NCBI GenBank assembly: GCA_940671915.1
Contig: CALNVZ010000649.1
Location: forward strand, 7,756,289-7,820,288
Source of the DNA: Paracentrotus lividus
Taxonomy: Eukaryota; Echinodermata; Echinoidea; Camarodonta; Echinidae
Length of the DNA: 64,000 bases
Direction: 5' to 3'
Program-made: the position numbers and the translations under genes
The notes under the pieces: generated by a model
What the model was told of the DNA's origin: nothing
What the model saw: the letters and a program-made list of their open reading frames with translations, nothing else
Database searches by the model: none
Shown: positions 1 through 10,800 of the stretch, one piece after another
Layout: every line of letters starts with the position of its first letter
How positions within the stretch are numbered: position 1 is the first letter of the stretch

Positions 1-118
1 TCAATCATCAAATTAAAGCACTTATACTCTAAAAACAGAAAAGGTGAAACTGTTAAAAAGGGCTGAGGAGTGACAACATTTTCTTCCCTTTTCGAAAACG
101 CTGTCACTCCTCGCCCCC

Positions 119-465
119 TTTAAAGGGAGAGCGAACTGAGCAACACTCTCATTGACTAAGTATTATAAATAGCTAGTCTTAAAGTATACCTTTTGAGATA
201 ACTATAAATTAACCTACAATTTAATTTGTATTGGGAAACTACAATGTTTTGAGGGGAAAAGAATTGTTTTGATACTTGGCAACATAATTATCATGGTGTG
301 AATTCATTGAGTAGTGAAAAAGTGTGTTTTCATTCAAATGGGCCTAAATTATAATACTACACTATTCAGGATGTTGGGAATTAGGGCAGAATCAAGTACA
401 TGAAGTAGTTGAGGACCTGAGGTGGTGGTATACAAGGCAGCTAGTTCCTACTGGCTTTAAAGGGT
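119..465 (+). repeat. Dispersed repeat, inverted relative to the copy at 17846-18900
   Basis: Sequence from about 119 to 465 (for example ttaaagtataccttttgaga and ctttaaagg at its ends) recurs in opposite orientation at 17846-17926 plus 18621-18900. At its left edge sits a small foldback (65-112, gaggagtgacaac with its complement) absent from the other copy. Confidence 0.7.
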
Positions 466-1907
466 AATTTACCCCTTCCACCATTTTTTTAGAGTGCAGG
501 TACCTTATAAAGCATGATTCCCTTTATTCTGGAGCTAATTCTTTCCGCTCGTACTTTGCGCTGGCATTAACAAGCCGGAATCCAGGGGCCGGGGCGACGG
601 GCCGTGCCCCTCCAACGTTAAAAAAAAAAAAAAGAGTAAGAAAAAAAAAAAAAAAAGGAAACAACATTCTGGTGGATGACTAACGAGTGACTGACTGAAC
701 TACTTCTATGGCTGAAGGCCGAAAAAGTCACGCCAACCTCCCCCCCCCCCCCCCTCCTCCTCCCCCTCTTTATCGCTCGGCCGGCGTGACGTCCAAAATG
801 ATTTGGCTAGAGACTTACCATTTTGCTGGGCTAGCATAACGCACAAAAACAAATCTACTGTACAAAATTCTGAAATTCCCATTTTACCCCACTCCCCTTC
901 TCCTCTCATGAACTCTCTGGATCCGCAACTCATCTAATTAAAGATTTTAGGAGGTGCTGAAAAAAAAATCTTAATTTCTTTTTTTTTTTTTTTATGGTCA
1001 CTAATTTTTCCAAAAATTTGGCGTAGCAGTTCCTCCCCTCTTTCTCCCAAAAGATTCTCATTTTCTCATTATACCACTGCTTGTTAATACATTAACATTC
1101 TCTAGGAATATGCAAAGTCCTTGAAAATGCACGTACGGAATATGAGTAAATGGGTATTGAGTATTTATTATTCATATATTCAATTATCCGTTTATTATAA
1201 ACGGTCAATATTCTTCTTTGTACATGCATTTCAATAATCGCATTTATTTTCGTGCCACACGGCTCTCTAAAACATAGAAATCAATAAAAATTGTTTGAAT
1301 ACATCCACTGACCACGCTCATAACGGCAACTTTTATCGTCGTCACCTACATCTGCGTGGCGTTTTTCTGAAACGCAACCCCCCCCCCCCCAAAAAAAAAA
1401 AAAAAAAAAAAAAAAAATCGTTTAACAGTATTTCATACAGAATAAATTGAAGTCTATATTCTTTTTGTCGTTATTATCGTTCCTTCTATCAATTTTTTTT
1501 TGCATAGGCCTTCAGGGCCATGGAGCGTCCTTTTTTTAAGTGGAGCGATGAGCCGAATGCATGGGGGGGGGCTGAACAGGCTAAAAAATCTCTAGTTTAT
1601 GCTCATCTTTTGAACACGTTTACTATGAAAAGTGGGGGCTGAAGCTCTGCGGTCCCTGTATTTCCCCGCTTTTATAGAGAATAACTGAAAAGCATCATAA
1701 GCACGGAAGGATATTAACTGTTTATTTTTTATTTTATTTGTGGTTCATTTGAGGACTTGGGTATAAAAAAAAAATAATAATAATTTTTTCCCCCTAGATT
1801 GTCTTTCGGGGCCGTGTCAGCGTGGGTGGTGTGAGGAGACGATGGTAGGCTATCATTGTCACTGCCCAGAGGGATTCTCAAACAAAGACTGTTCAGAAGG
1901 TTAGAAT
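466..1907. other. No gene seen; homopolymer-rich intergenic or intronic DNA
   Basis: Contains long A, C, G and T runs (614-656, 741-757, 1379-1417), a GC-rich patch near 570-610 and otherwise AT-rich unique-looking sequence. No splice-bounded exon with a recognisable domain was found. A missing 5' exon of gene 1 could lie here or left of the window. Confidence 0.4.
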
Positions 1908-1967
1908 CAACGAACGTAGAGGGCGACAACACAAAACGGTTTTGTGTTGTCGCCCTCTACGTTCGTT
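1908..1967. repeat. Perfect palindrome flanked by 9-bp direct repeats
   Basis: 30-bp arms (caacgaacgtagagggcgac...) meet around a single central G with no mismatch. The 9-mer ggttagaat occurs immediately before (1899-1907) and after (1968-1976), as expected for a target-site duplication. Confidence 0.8.
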
Positions 1968-2204
1968 GGTTAGAATGAAGAATGGATTTTGTATGCTTTC
2001 ATTTAATAGTCAGATCTTATATCTTACCCTCAAATTGGGAAAAGGGGAAGACAAAAACATAGGCCCAACTCTTTGCATAACTTGATACACAAACATGTAA
2101 GCATCTACGAAATACATTTATGTGTTAAAAACATTGATCAAGATAATATGGTGGTTTTATTGTTCGCTATATTTATCGAATACTTTTTGTGTTAAATACC
2201 AAAA

Positions 2205-2432
2205 GAGTGAAATGAAAAGGAAAAAAAAATGATAATGAATATGAAATGAAAATAAGATGAAAATTAAATGAAAATAATAAGGAAAATGAAAATAAATATG
2301 AAAATGAACTAATGAAATGAAATGAAATGAAAATGAAATGAAAATGAAATGAAAATAAAATGAAAATAAAATGAAAATGAGATGAAAATGAAATCAAAAT
2401 AAAATGAAATGAAAATGAAATTGAAATAAAGC
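2205..2432. repeat. (AAAATG)n-like microsatellite
   Basis: Degenerate tandem gaaatgaaaat units; open frames across it on the minus strand are low-complexity Phe/Ser translations with no gene character. The stretch from there to 3202 is AT-rich with no recognised feature. Confidence 0.85.
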
Positions 2433-3202
2433 AGTTTCATTCCTGGCAGGTACATTTTAACAGTAAGATACAAAAATCAATAATTGTCACCATTCAAACT
2501 GGACCTCATGAAAGATTCTATTGCTTACCTAAAAAATGAATGTAAAAATAACGCCCGCAATAAAAAATAAAAACCATTATAAGAAAAAAATTAAAGTGGG
2601 AAAATTTCGACTGTTTCTGATTACTCAAAATCTTTCATTTCCTAAAATAGTTGTCAAAAGGAAACGAATGAAAAAAAAAATCTTTAAAAAAAAGGCTGTC
2701 ACACTTGCCAAATGAACTGGACAATGACCGCCTATTGAAAAAAAAAAATCCCACAGGGATTTAAAAATATAAACATTTAGAATTTGAATTCGATTTGAGA
2801 TAGAATGAAAGATTACATGATTGACAAACGCTTATATATCATTTTCTATAATATAAAAAATGAGATCTAAAATTCATTATAAATGTGCATAATATTTACC
2901 ATAAAAATGCTTAAAATGTAAAGTCGGGGTCCAGTTAAATAAGCAATATTTTTTTTTTGATATAAAAGCAGCATTATAGAGACAGATGGAGTGGAAAATG
3001 ACAATATTATATCTTCATATAATATAGACTTTTGACATAAATTAGCCAATTCTAATATATGAAGGTAAAATTCATATTTTCACAAAGATTCAATTGTATT
3101 TATACAAAATTTATGTACTGGTTACTTTGCTCATGTTGTAGTTAGAATGTTTCATAAAAGACAAATAAAGTTTATATTAATCTTACCAAAACTATAACCC
3201 AG

Positions 3203-3550
3203 CTCCAACAACGGGATTTCCAGTCCACGCATCGAACATGACAGATGACCCAGGCTCGAACACAACGACATCAAGTTCACTCTCAGATAGTTCAAAGGTC
3301 ACGCAGCAATCAGTATCAGTGACCATGTGGTCTTTACTGTGTTCATCATTCACCTCTTGGATGACAACAGAGGCAACTATGACGTCGACAGAAATGGATA
3401 CTGTGTCGACGGAGATGAGTGTAATAACGACCAAGGCTACTTCGATGTCGACAGAGGCGGCTACGATGTCGACAGAGGCGAGTACCATGTCAACTGAAGC
3501 GACTACGATGTCGACAGAGGCGACTATGATGTCGACATCTGCAATCCTAG
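3203..3550 (+). CDS. Gene 1 exon: Ser/Thr-rich mucin-like segment with 7-residue repeats
   Basis: Acceptor cag at 3200-3202 and donor gtaaat at 3551; 348 nt, phase 1 in and out. The frame begins with APTTGFPVHASN and ends with a single G carried to the next exon. From about 3430 the coding sequence is a degenerate 21-bp repeat giving A-x-x-M-S-T-E heptads (ATSMSTE, AATMSTE, ASTMSTE, ATTMSTE, ATMMST). Thr/Ser density suggests an O-glycosylated spacer. The opposite strand is also open here because of the repeat and is not a gene. Confidence 0.68.
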
Positions 3551-6500
3551 GTAAATATTCATATTCAAGGTATATGTGTAGACCAAAATTCAGTCTTAAC
3601 CCATGATCGCGAATTCAATTTCTAATTACCAGCTGCTGATTGGAAATTGTGACGGTTTGGCTTATAGAAATCATTGTACACAGGCTGGATGAATATGAAA
3701 CCTAACACTCACGCATTATGGCTATGAAACAAAAACATAAAAAGTAGGTATCACAATGTAATTATTGTAACGAGAACGTTTGGTGCTCAGATTTTTCTAA
3801 ATGGATTTTATTCCTTACAGCCACCTACTTTTTTTTACAAATTGCAACCACCCCTATTAAATCAAACTTGCAATATTCGTTATTAAGCGGTTTTCGGAGC
3901 ACTACGGTAGCATGACTACGGTAGCTCTCCAGAGCAAAACACGAACTGCGCATGCGTAACTCCCTTTTTGCTACCGTCTTCTTCCCAAACAGACGGTAGT
4001 CCAGCGATTTACGTACGGTGTAGAAATAATACGGTAGGCATAGTCTTGGTATGTTTTATGTACATAAAATCAAAGAAATACATTTCAATGAAAAAGCGCA
4101 AAATGGAAAGCAAAGAAAAACATAAGAAATGACTGAAGAGAAATACAAGGAAATACATAAATATTTATAGGAAGAAGAGAAAGAAGGATAAACAAAGAAA
4201 ACATAAGAATTTATAGGAGAGAAGAGGAAAGAAGGATAAAACAAAAAAATACATAAATTTATAGGATAGAAGAGGAAAGAAGGATAAAACAAAGAAATAC
4301 ATAAGAATTTATAGGAGAGAAGAGGAAAGAAGGATACAAAACAAAAAATACATTAAAGAATTTAATAGGAAGAGAAGAGGAAAGAAGGATTAAAACAAAG
4401 AAATACATAAGAATTTATAGGAGAGAAGAGGAAAGAAGGATGAAACAAAGAAATACAATAAGAATTTATAGAGAGAAGAGGAAAGAAGAAGGAATAGAAA
4501 TACAGAATTATAGGAGAGAAGAGCAAAGAGGATAAAACAAAGAAATACATAAGAATTTATAGAGAGAAAGAGGAAAGAAGGATTAAAACAAGAAATACAT
4601 AAGAATTTATAGGAAGGAGAAGAGGAAAGAAGGATAAAACAAAGAAATACAATAGGAATTTATAGAGAGAAGAGGAAAGAAGATAGATAAAACAAAGAAA
4701 TACATAAGAATTTATAGAGAAGAGCAAAAGAAGGAATAAACAAAGAAAATACATAAGAATTTATAGGAGAGAAGAGGAAAGAAGGATAAAACAAAGAAAT
4801 ACACAAGAATTAAGAGAAAGAGGAAAGAAGGATAAAACAAAGAAATACATAAGAATTTATAGGAGGAAAGGAAGAAGGATAAAACAAAGAAATACATAAG
4901 AATTTATAGGAGAGAAGAGGAAAGAAGGATAAAACAAAGCAATACATAAGAATATATATATAGGAGAGAAGAGAAAGAAAGGATAAAACAAAGAAATACA
5001 CAAGAATTTATAGGAGAGAAGCGGAAAGAAGGATAAAACAAGGAAATACATAAGAATTTATAGGAGGGAAGAGGAAAGAAGGATAAACAAAGAAATACAT
5101 AAGAATTTATAGGAGGGAAGAGGAAAGAAGGATAAAACAAAGAAATACATAAGAATTTATAGGAGAGAAGAGAGAAAGAAGGATAAAAAACAAAGAAATA
5201 CATAAGAAATGATTGAAGAGAAGAGAAAAGAAGAAAACAAAGAAATACATAAGAATTTATTGGAGAGAAGAGGAAAGAAGGACAAACAAAGATATACAAG
5301 AATTTAATAGAGGAAGAGGAAAGGAAGGATAAAACAACAAAAATACATAAGAATTTATAAGAGAGAAGAGGAAAGAAGGACAAAACAAAGATATACATAA
5401 GAATTTATAGGAGAGAAGAGGAAAGAAGAAAAACAAAGATATACATAAGAATTTATAGGAGAGAAGAGGAAAGAAGGATAAAACAAAGAAATACATAAGA
5501 ATTTATAGGAGGGAAGAGGAAAGAAGGATAAAACAAAGAAATACATAAAGAAATACATAGGAATTGGTTAAAAGAAGAAGAAATAAAAGGAGATACACAG
5601 AAATGCTTATCACCGTCGTCTTCGCAGACTGCGAAAGCGCTTAAATCACGAACGTAGTTCGAATGAAGGGCCAGTACGGTCGATTAAACCCACCGTCTTG
5701 TTACCTACCGTAGTGTTCCCGAAAGCTCATTATTGTAAATAGACCAGGGGGTGATTCACTAACATTTTAAATCAATCCCAACTATTGATCTACGGAACCA
5801 TAATATGGCTATTAATCCTAAAAATTAATTTTTATCCCAGTTGGGATTGATTTTAGCTGTTAGTGAATCACCCCAAGTCCCCATTTTATGACACTTTTAA
5901 AAAATTTGATAAAAAATAACATCAGTATCAAAAACATAAAATAGTAATAAATATAGAAGAAATCAAATACTTCTGAAAAAATAGATTTATTTTGAAATTC
6001 TGAAATGAAATTTAGCTATTTATCTTTTTCTTACCTGTTATTTTTTTTTCAACAGAGTGCCCCGTAATCCACACACTTGACACTAGGAAGACTAGGAACT
6101 ACACCTTTCCTAATTTCACGATTTCTCCAAACCTTACTTATTTTGACTTCTTTGCGAGAGCTGAAAACGATGTTCATGTCGGACTATTTACTGATGAGAC
6201 AGGCGTCAAATACGAAATAGGTAGGTGGTGGTCATTCAGGTTTTCATAATGTAAGGCAATTGCAACAGTTACACGACATTTTATTCATTTTCCCCTCTCA
6301 TTAAAGTATGATTTTGAAACTCTTATTCAGCAAAAAATTGGTACTGAAACTCTGGTGTTCAATTCGTTCACTATCTGGGTAAAATACGCATAGTAAGATT
6401 ATAATCGCTAGAGGACAAATGAAAACCCTATAGCGATTTTTTTTTTTTCAATCCGCAATAATAAACTTATATAGTCTTAAATCAGCGCTTTTTAAGGGCT

Positions 6501-8511
6501 TGCATATAGTGACTGCACTCAAAGTGTTGTTTTAGCACTTTCACGTGAGCTGAACTTTCAGCAGAAGTGGGCAAAAACCGCGTGACATCGTTGGGGTTCG
6601 AACCTGGGTTCCTTACTTGACAAGAGCTGACGATCACGTTAGACCAATTCACATCTCACGATTGCTAGCAGGTCATGATGAATTTTCTTCAAATTTACCA
6701 TAATCATAATACTATGCTATCATCATTAAAACAAGTTAGGGAAATCTCCGTTTGTCTATTGGTAACGCCAGTGGTACCCTTCCTGGTCTAGATGGAACCC
6801 GGTACAAATCCCATACCGACATTGAACATTATGTGGTGATAAATTATCACTTCGGCAAGTGCTAAAATAGCACTTCAGGTGCTAATATAAGGCAAGTCCA
6901 AGCTATTTTGCGCGGTAACAAACGGGACATTCAGAGCCAAATATAGGGCTTGTTTGAAAATTCTTAAATGAAATCTCAATCCTTAGGTATATTCTTGAAG
7001 GTACTAAAAATCTTCAACAAAAACATTAAAAAAAATTTAAATAACTCAATTCATAATAAATTTATGATCATTTATTCGTCGGTAAGAAACGGAACCAGAA
7101 AAAATGGTAGTTTCAAATTTTGACTTTGTTCATATATAATATGTAATTTAAAAAGTAGATCTAAACTTGCATAGTCTTATCCTCTTGAACATGTAATAAA
7201 CATTGCAAGGACATATTTTAACGTTAATACAACTTCGAGTTTTCTGCATGGCAAGGTCAAGTTATAAAAATTATGTCAGGTAATACACGGGAAGGTAACA
7301 CACGGGAGAATTATTCCCTGTAATATTTTTCATTAAACAATTGGTGTAGCCAAGGCGTAGCAACATCTTTTGTTTAAAAAAATCTCTCTGATAAAACAAA
7401 AGAAACAATACGAAACACAAATGTAAAAAACACTTATTTTGTTTCATTTCTAAAGGTTGGAGGGTGAGTAATAAAATGCATGATTTTACATCAGCTCAGT
7501 AACTTTTGTGAGACTATTTCTGAGACCTAAATATTCTAAGTCTAAAAATATGGAAAGCTATGTGTTGGGTTCATGATATTTTCACCAGAGTTAGCCAAGA
7601 AAATACATACTTTTTGGTTGTACTCTTATTAAATGGTTGAAAATTGCATTTTTGATGCATTTTATTATTTTTTCATGAATAGTAATGAGCCTTGTGACGT
7701 CATATTACCTTGAAATTACTTTTTGACCTCTCATTTGCATTAAGTTTATTTCATACCCTTTATGGTGAAATATGACACATTATGTATACATTTACAAACC
7801 CATTAACACCATGGACACACTTGACACAAAAATGGTCAAAAAGTCGAAAAATCATCACATTGGGAGCAAATAGCGTGGACTTGCACTATAGTTGCACTTC
7901 AAGAACAGTCACTAGATTACGTGCTCCCATAAATTAGCACTTCAGTTTTTATAGTGTACAAATGTAATGGAAACTTGATATTGTACCTGATTGGCTCTTT
8001 TCTAGAGTCTGAAGGAATAGGTCCTATCACAAGTTTCACTGTTTTAATGTATTTTTACGTTTCAGACAGAGAGTGGTATAGTTTCATTTAGCATAAGTTA
8101 AAAATTATCTTTTGTCTTGTTTTTTTTTTCCTGTTTTTTTTAATAATTTTTCTTTTTAAAGGAATATAAACACTGCATGTCTTCTAGTCTCTCATTTTTG
8201 TTTCCATGATTGCAGCGATTGGTGGTTGGCATAATACAGATGGTCGTATTGTACGATTTAATTCTTCTCATCCTTTTTACGTATTACATCCTCGGGACTT
8301 CAACTTCAATCTATCTGGCATCCAAGAATATGACCACTTTGAGGTATACTACTATCATGGACATATAAAGGTTGGTCGTTATGGCCAAGAGTCGCCACTG
8401 ATGGAAGCTGTCGACTCAGATCCTCTTATCGCGGGATCGATCCAGCGTATTGGTATATTTACAGGATTTGGATCAGTAGGGTACTGGATATTCCCAACTT
8501 TATTCTGCTAG
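3203..8511 (+). CDS. Gene 1: mucin-like protein with a Methyltransf_FA-type domain (3' part, exons 3203-3550, 6056-6220, 8216-8511)
   Basis: Three exons with compatible splice phase (all phase 1) join into one reading frame ending at a TAG at 8509-8511. The first encodes a Ser/Thr-rich, Met-rich stretch. The next two encode a domain with the pattern of the farnesoic acid O-methyltransferase-like family (Methyltransf_FA): DFFARAENDVHVGLF, then YEIAIGGWHNT, then HIKVGRYGQ, then a closing GSVGYWIFPT. In arthropods the founding member was named for a methyltransferase activity, but in most animals the domain sits in extracellular or membrane proteins with no shown enzyme activity. I infer a secreted or surface protein with an O-glycosylated stalk. 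No start codon with a signal peptide was found upstream, so the 5' end is missing or lies left of the window. The exon assignment is inferred from sequence alone. Confidence 0.72.
3893..5725. mobile_element. Inverted-repeat element carrying a 50-bp minisatellite
   Basis: The left end (ttttcggagcactacggtag, 3892 on) and the right end (ctaccgtagtgttcccgaaa, to about 5723) are inverted copies. Short CG-richer segments border the array (3940-4050, 5605-5690). Between them, 4060-5590 is filled by tandem repeats. No transposase. It lies in a gene 1 intron. Confidence 0.68.
4060..5590. repeat. 50-bp minisatellite array (about 30 copies)
   Basis: The unit reads aagaatttataggagagaag followed by aggaaagaaggataaaacaa and agaaatacat. 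Copies vary by small indels and substitutions; strand asymmetry is strong (purine-rich on +). Minus-strand open frames across it are repeat translations, not genes. Confidence 0.92.
5748..5874. mobile_element. Small foldback element (MITE)
   Basis: ggggtgattcactaac and its complement close a 127-bp unit with arms of about 35 bp (including aatcaatcccaac). No coding capacity. It lies 160 bp before the gene 1 exon at 6056. Confidence 0.75.
6056..6220 (+). CDS. Gene 1 exon: first half of Methyltransf_FA-type domain
   Basis: A long T-rich tract and cag acceptor end at 6055; the donor gtaggt follows at 6221. The exon has 165 nt, phase 1 to phase 1. It reads ECPVIHTLDTRK..., then NYTFPNFTISP, DFFARAENDVHVGLF, TDETGVKYEI. 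The FFxRAxNDxHVxL motif is the hallmark of the family's first strand pair. It is too short to stand out as an open frame alone; it is recognised by the splice sites and by continuity with the next exon. Confidence 0.74.
6221..8215 (+). other. Gene 1 intron; repeat-derived, no further exon seen
   Basis: AT-rich. Contains repeated short palindromes built on agcacttcaggtgcta (around 6500-6560, 6845-6885 and 7885-7945) that look like ends of an old inverted-repeat element. A GGTTCGAACC motif at 6596 was considered and not called a tRNA. Phase continuity between 6220 and 8216 needs no extra exon. Confidence 0.5.
8216..8511 (+). CDS. Gene 1 last exon: second half of Methyltransf_FA-type domain and stop
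   Basis: Acceptor gcag ends at 8215. The carried G plus cg gives Ala, so the join reads YEI-A-IGGWHNT. It continues through HPFYVLHPRDFNFNL, HFEVYYYHGHIKVGRYGQ and IFTGFGSVGYWIFPT, ending LFC and TAG at 8509-8511. The family normally ends close to the WxF motif, which supports a natural C-terminus. No clear AATAAA was seen before the foldback element starting near 8629. Confidence 0.75.
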
Positions 8512-8628
8512 GGAGTCAAATGACAACATGCTTGCGCCCAATTTTTTTCACTACGACTTTTTCGTCATTCGGACATGCGCACATTATCAATATCGCGTTC
8601 ATCAGGACATTATAGCACATAAGAGGGT

Positions 8629-9241
8629 TTTAAAGGAGGACTCCGGGTTGAAATTAAAAAGTTTTGTAAAGTAAAGTAAAATTTAACAAGCACAACACAA
8701 AAAAATTCATCAAAATCGGATGAAAAATAACAAAGTTATGCATTTTTTAGGTATTGAATTTTTTTCGTAAAACAGTTCTTGGCAGGTCTCATGAACAGGT
8801 CTCATGAATATTTGAATATTCAAATGAGCAAACTGATGATGTCACAGTCCCCCTACTTCTTGTCTATTTTATTATATGAAATCCTATTTATCTCATTTTT
8901 TTCATACATTGCGTATACAGGAAATCTATCCCTCATACTGAAATAAGTAAAAGCACTTGTGACCTTGAACATTCCACAAAGATTAATCCCTATTTTTATG
9001 TCCTTGGGGCAGAAAGTCTTGATAATTGGTATTTCATACAATAAGATACAAAGAAAGTAGGGGGACTGTGACATCATCAGTTTGCCAATTTGAATATGCC
9101 AAGATCCAAGATTTAAAACGTAAGAAAATTCATAACTTTGCTATTTCTTATCCGATTTTGATGAAATTTTCAGTGTTGTGCTTTTTAGATTTTACTTTAT
9201 CTTTCTTATAATACAAACTCCAGCCCGGAGGAGATCTTTAA
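8629..9241. mobile_element. Long foldback element (about 610 bp)
   Basis: Left arm (tttaaaggaggactccgggt) and right arm (complement ending at 9241) match for about 125 bp, including the complementary aaaatcggat segments. Inner arms near the centre (gatgatgtcacagtccccct at 8834 and its complement near 9060) also pair. A family of this appearance is widespread in marine invertebrates. A related fragment appears at 54700-54850. Confidence 0.75.
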
Positions 9242-9510
9242 ACCTGACCCCCGGAAGATGCGCTGGTCTATTGCATAGCACTATCGCCTTACAATCAGAG
9301 AAGAAAAAAATCGGCCTCCGGGCGTCCAATATGTCGCTTTGTAAAAAGTTTTTTTATTGATTAATGGAGCGATACAATAAGAAAATTATAATTATGAGAG
9401 GTGTAAGTATCATGGGCTGCAGCTCCCCCCGGGGAGGGGGCAGTAACCCTCGACCATCCACTTTTTCGAGAAGAGATAAGGAGATGTTTCGGATGGGGTT
9501 ACTTAAGTAC

Positions 9511-9737
9511 CGATGTGTTGGCTCAGTGGATAGAGCGTCCGCCTCATAATCGGGCGGTCATGGGTTCGAGCCCCGGCCGCGTCATACCAAAAGACGTTAA
9601 AAAGTGGTAGTTGCTGCTTCCCTGTTTGGCGTTCAACAAGAGGGGGATAGAGCAACGTCCTTCTGGCGCTGCTCAGCGGCTGCCGGGCCCACGAGAAAAG
9701 GGGCAAAATAAATATCCTTTCCGGACAATAAAAAAAT
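9511..9737 (+). mobile_element. tRNA-derived SINE
   Basis: Head 9512-9588 has a pol III A box (tggctcagtgg) and B box (ggttcgagcc) with tRNA spacing, but the acceptor stem does not pair, so it is not a functional tRNA. The body (accaaaagacgttaaaaa, then gttgctgcttccctg) resembles SINEs I associate with sea urchins; the tail is A-rich. Confidence 0.65.
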
Positions 9738-9844
9738 TTTTTGGAGCATTTAAGGCCTACTTAACATGATTTTATGCAAGCTGAGGATTTTAAAAGGAGA
9801 AGGGAGTGAAGGAGAGAAAGGAGAGGTAGTGGAGGGAGAAAGGT

Positions 9845-10800
9845 TTTTTTTATTGAATTTCTATATATTTATTTAAAATCTTGAACGCATTTGCAACTAC
9901 AGTAATCAGGATACATTTTTTGTTTACTTTGATCTATTCTATAAGCTTGGCAGAATTTGTTTAAAAGTTTACTAGGGGCTTATTTAATATTGTTGGGTGT
10001 AAAATAAAATGTAAATGAATACTGTGTAAACAATTTTTTTGTTTAGGTTAACTTATGTTGTTTAGATTTAGGCATTATTTAAGAACATATTGGGAAAATA
10101 TTTTGAAAGTCGTCTAGATATCTTTCACTTTGAGGGATATATTTTCGAGAAAAAAAATCTGTATTGTGTTTGAAATATTATCCTTTGTACTTTTTTTCTG
10201 AAGCATTATAGTATTTTTAATTACGTTTGTATTGTACGTCCCGGGTTGTAAAATATTAATTCATGGTGATATTAGGATAAGAATCGGTCTCTTATGTTTA
10301 TAATAGATCTAATGATTTGTTTTACATTGTCCTGAGAAAAAACAAAATGTTGGAGTCATCTGCAAAAAGTAAAACTTATAATAAATTTGAGAATTTTTAA
10401 ATATCATCAGTATAGGTAATAAAAAGAAAGAGGGTGTAGTGGGATACCATGTGGTACACCACAGATAATGGGAAGTGTTGAAAAGTTACTCTTGTTAACC
10501 AAAACAATTTGGGTCGTATCTGTAATCTAGTACCATATCAAGAGAGTTTATGACGAAGAATTTCATGGTTTTAGCTTCGGAGGCCTCGGTAGGGTCAATG
10601 AAGATGCATATAATATGTTAACCTTTATCAATGGAAGTGTCAATTGTTTAATCTCAAAGATATACACCAAAAACATCTTAATTAAATTTCTTTTAATTAC
10701 AAGAAAATTTAAGAATGCAATTGAACCCGACGCTCTTACATATATTATGATCATGATTAATGGTTATTGATGATTAATTTTGATTGGTCAATTTATGTAT
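9845..10800 (-). mobile_element. Degraded LINE fragment (reverse transcriptase)
   Basis: Minus-strand translation gives RT landmarks in order: IFIDPTEASEA (10608-10576, compare FIDLSKAFD), CGVPHGIPL (about 10464, compare GVPQGS) and FADDSNIL (10367-10344). Many frame breaks. The minus-strand 3' end carries aaattcaataaaaaaa at about 9845. Non-LTR type; clade not assignable by eye. Confidence 0.62.

Noticed and set aside
4056-5558. Many overlapping minus-strand open frames, up to 164 codons, rich in Phe/Leu/Ser/Tyr
   Set aside because: They are translations of the 50-bp minisatellite; frame and content change with each indel and there is no start context or domain.
4060-5590. CRISPR-like regular spacing
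   Set aside because: Repeat units are contiguous with no unique spacers, and the surrounding genes are eukaryotic.
6570-6670. tRNA-like sequence on the minus strand around GGTTCGAACC
   Set aside because: No consistent cloverleaf: the T-stem and anticodon stem do not pair. At best an old SINE-like fragment.
9512-9588. Possible tRNA gene with CAT at the anticodon position
   Set aside because: A and B boxes are good but the acceptor stem does not pair and a SINE body follows directly.
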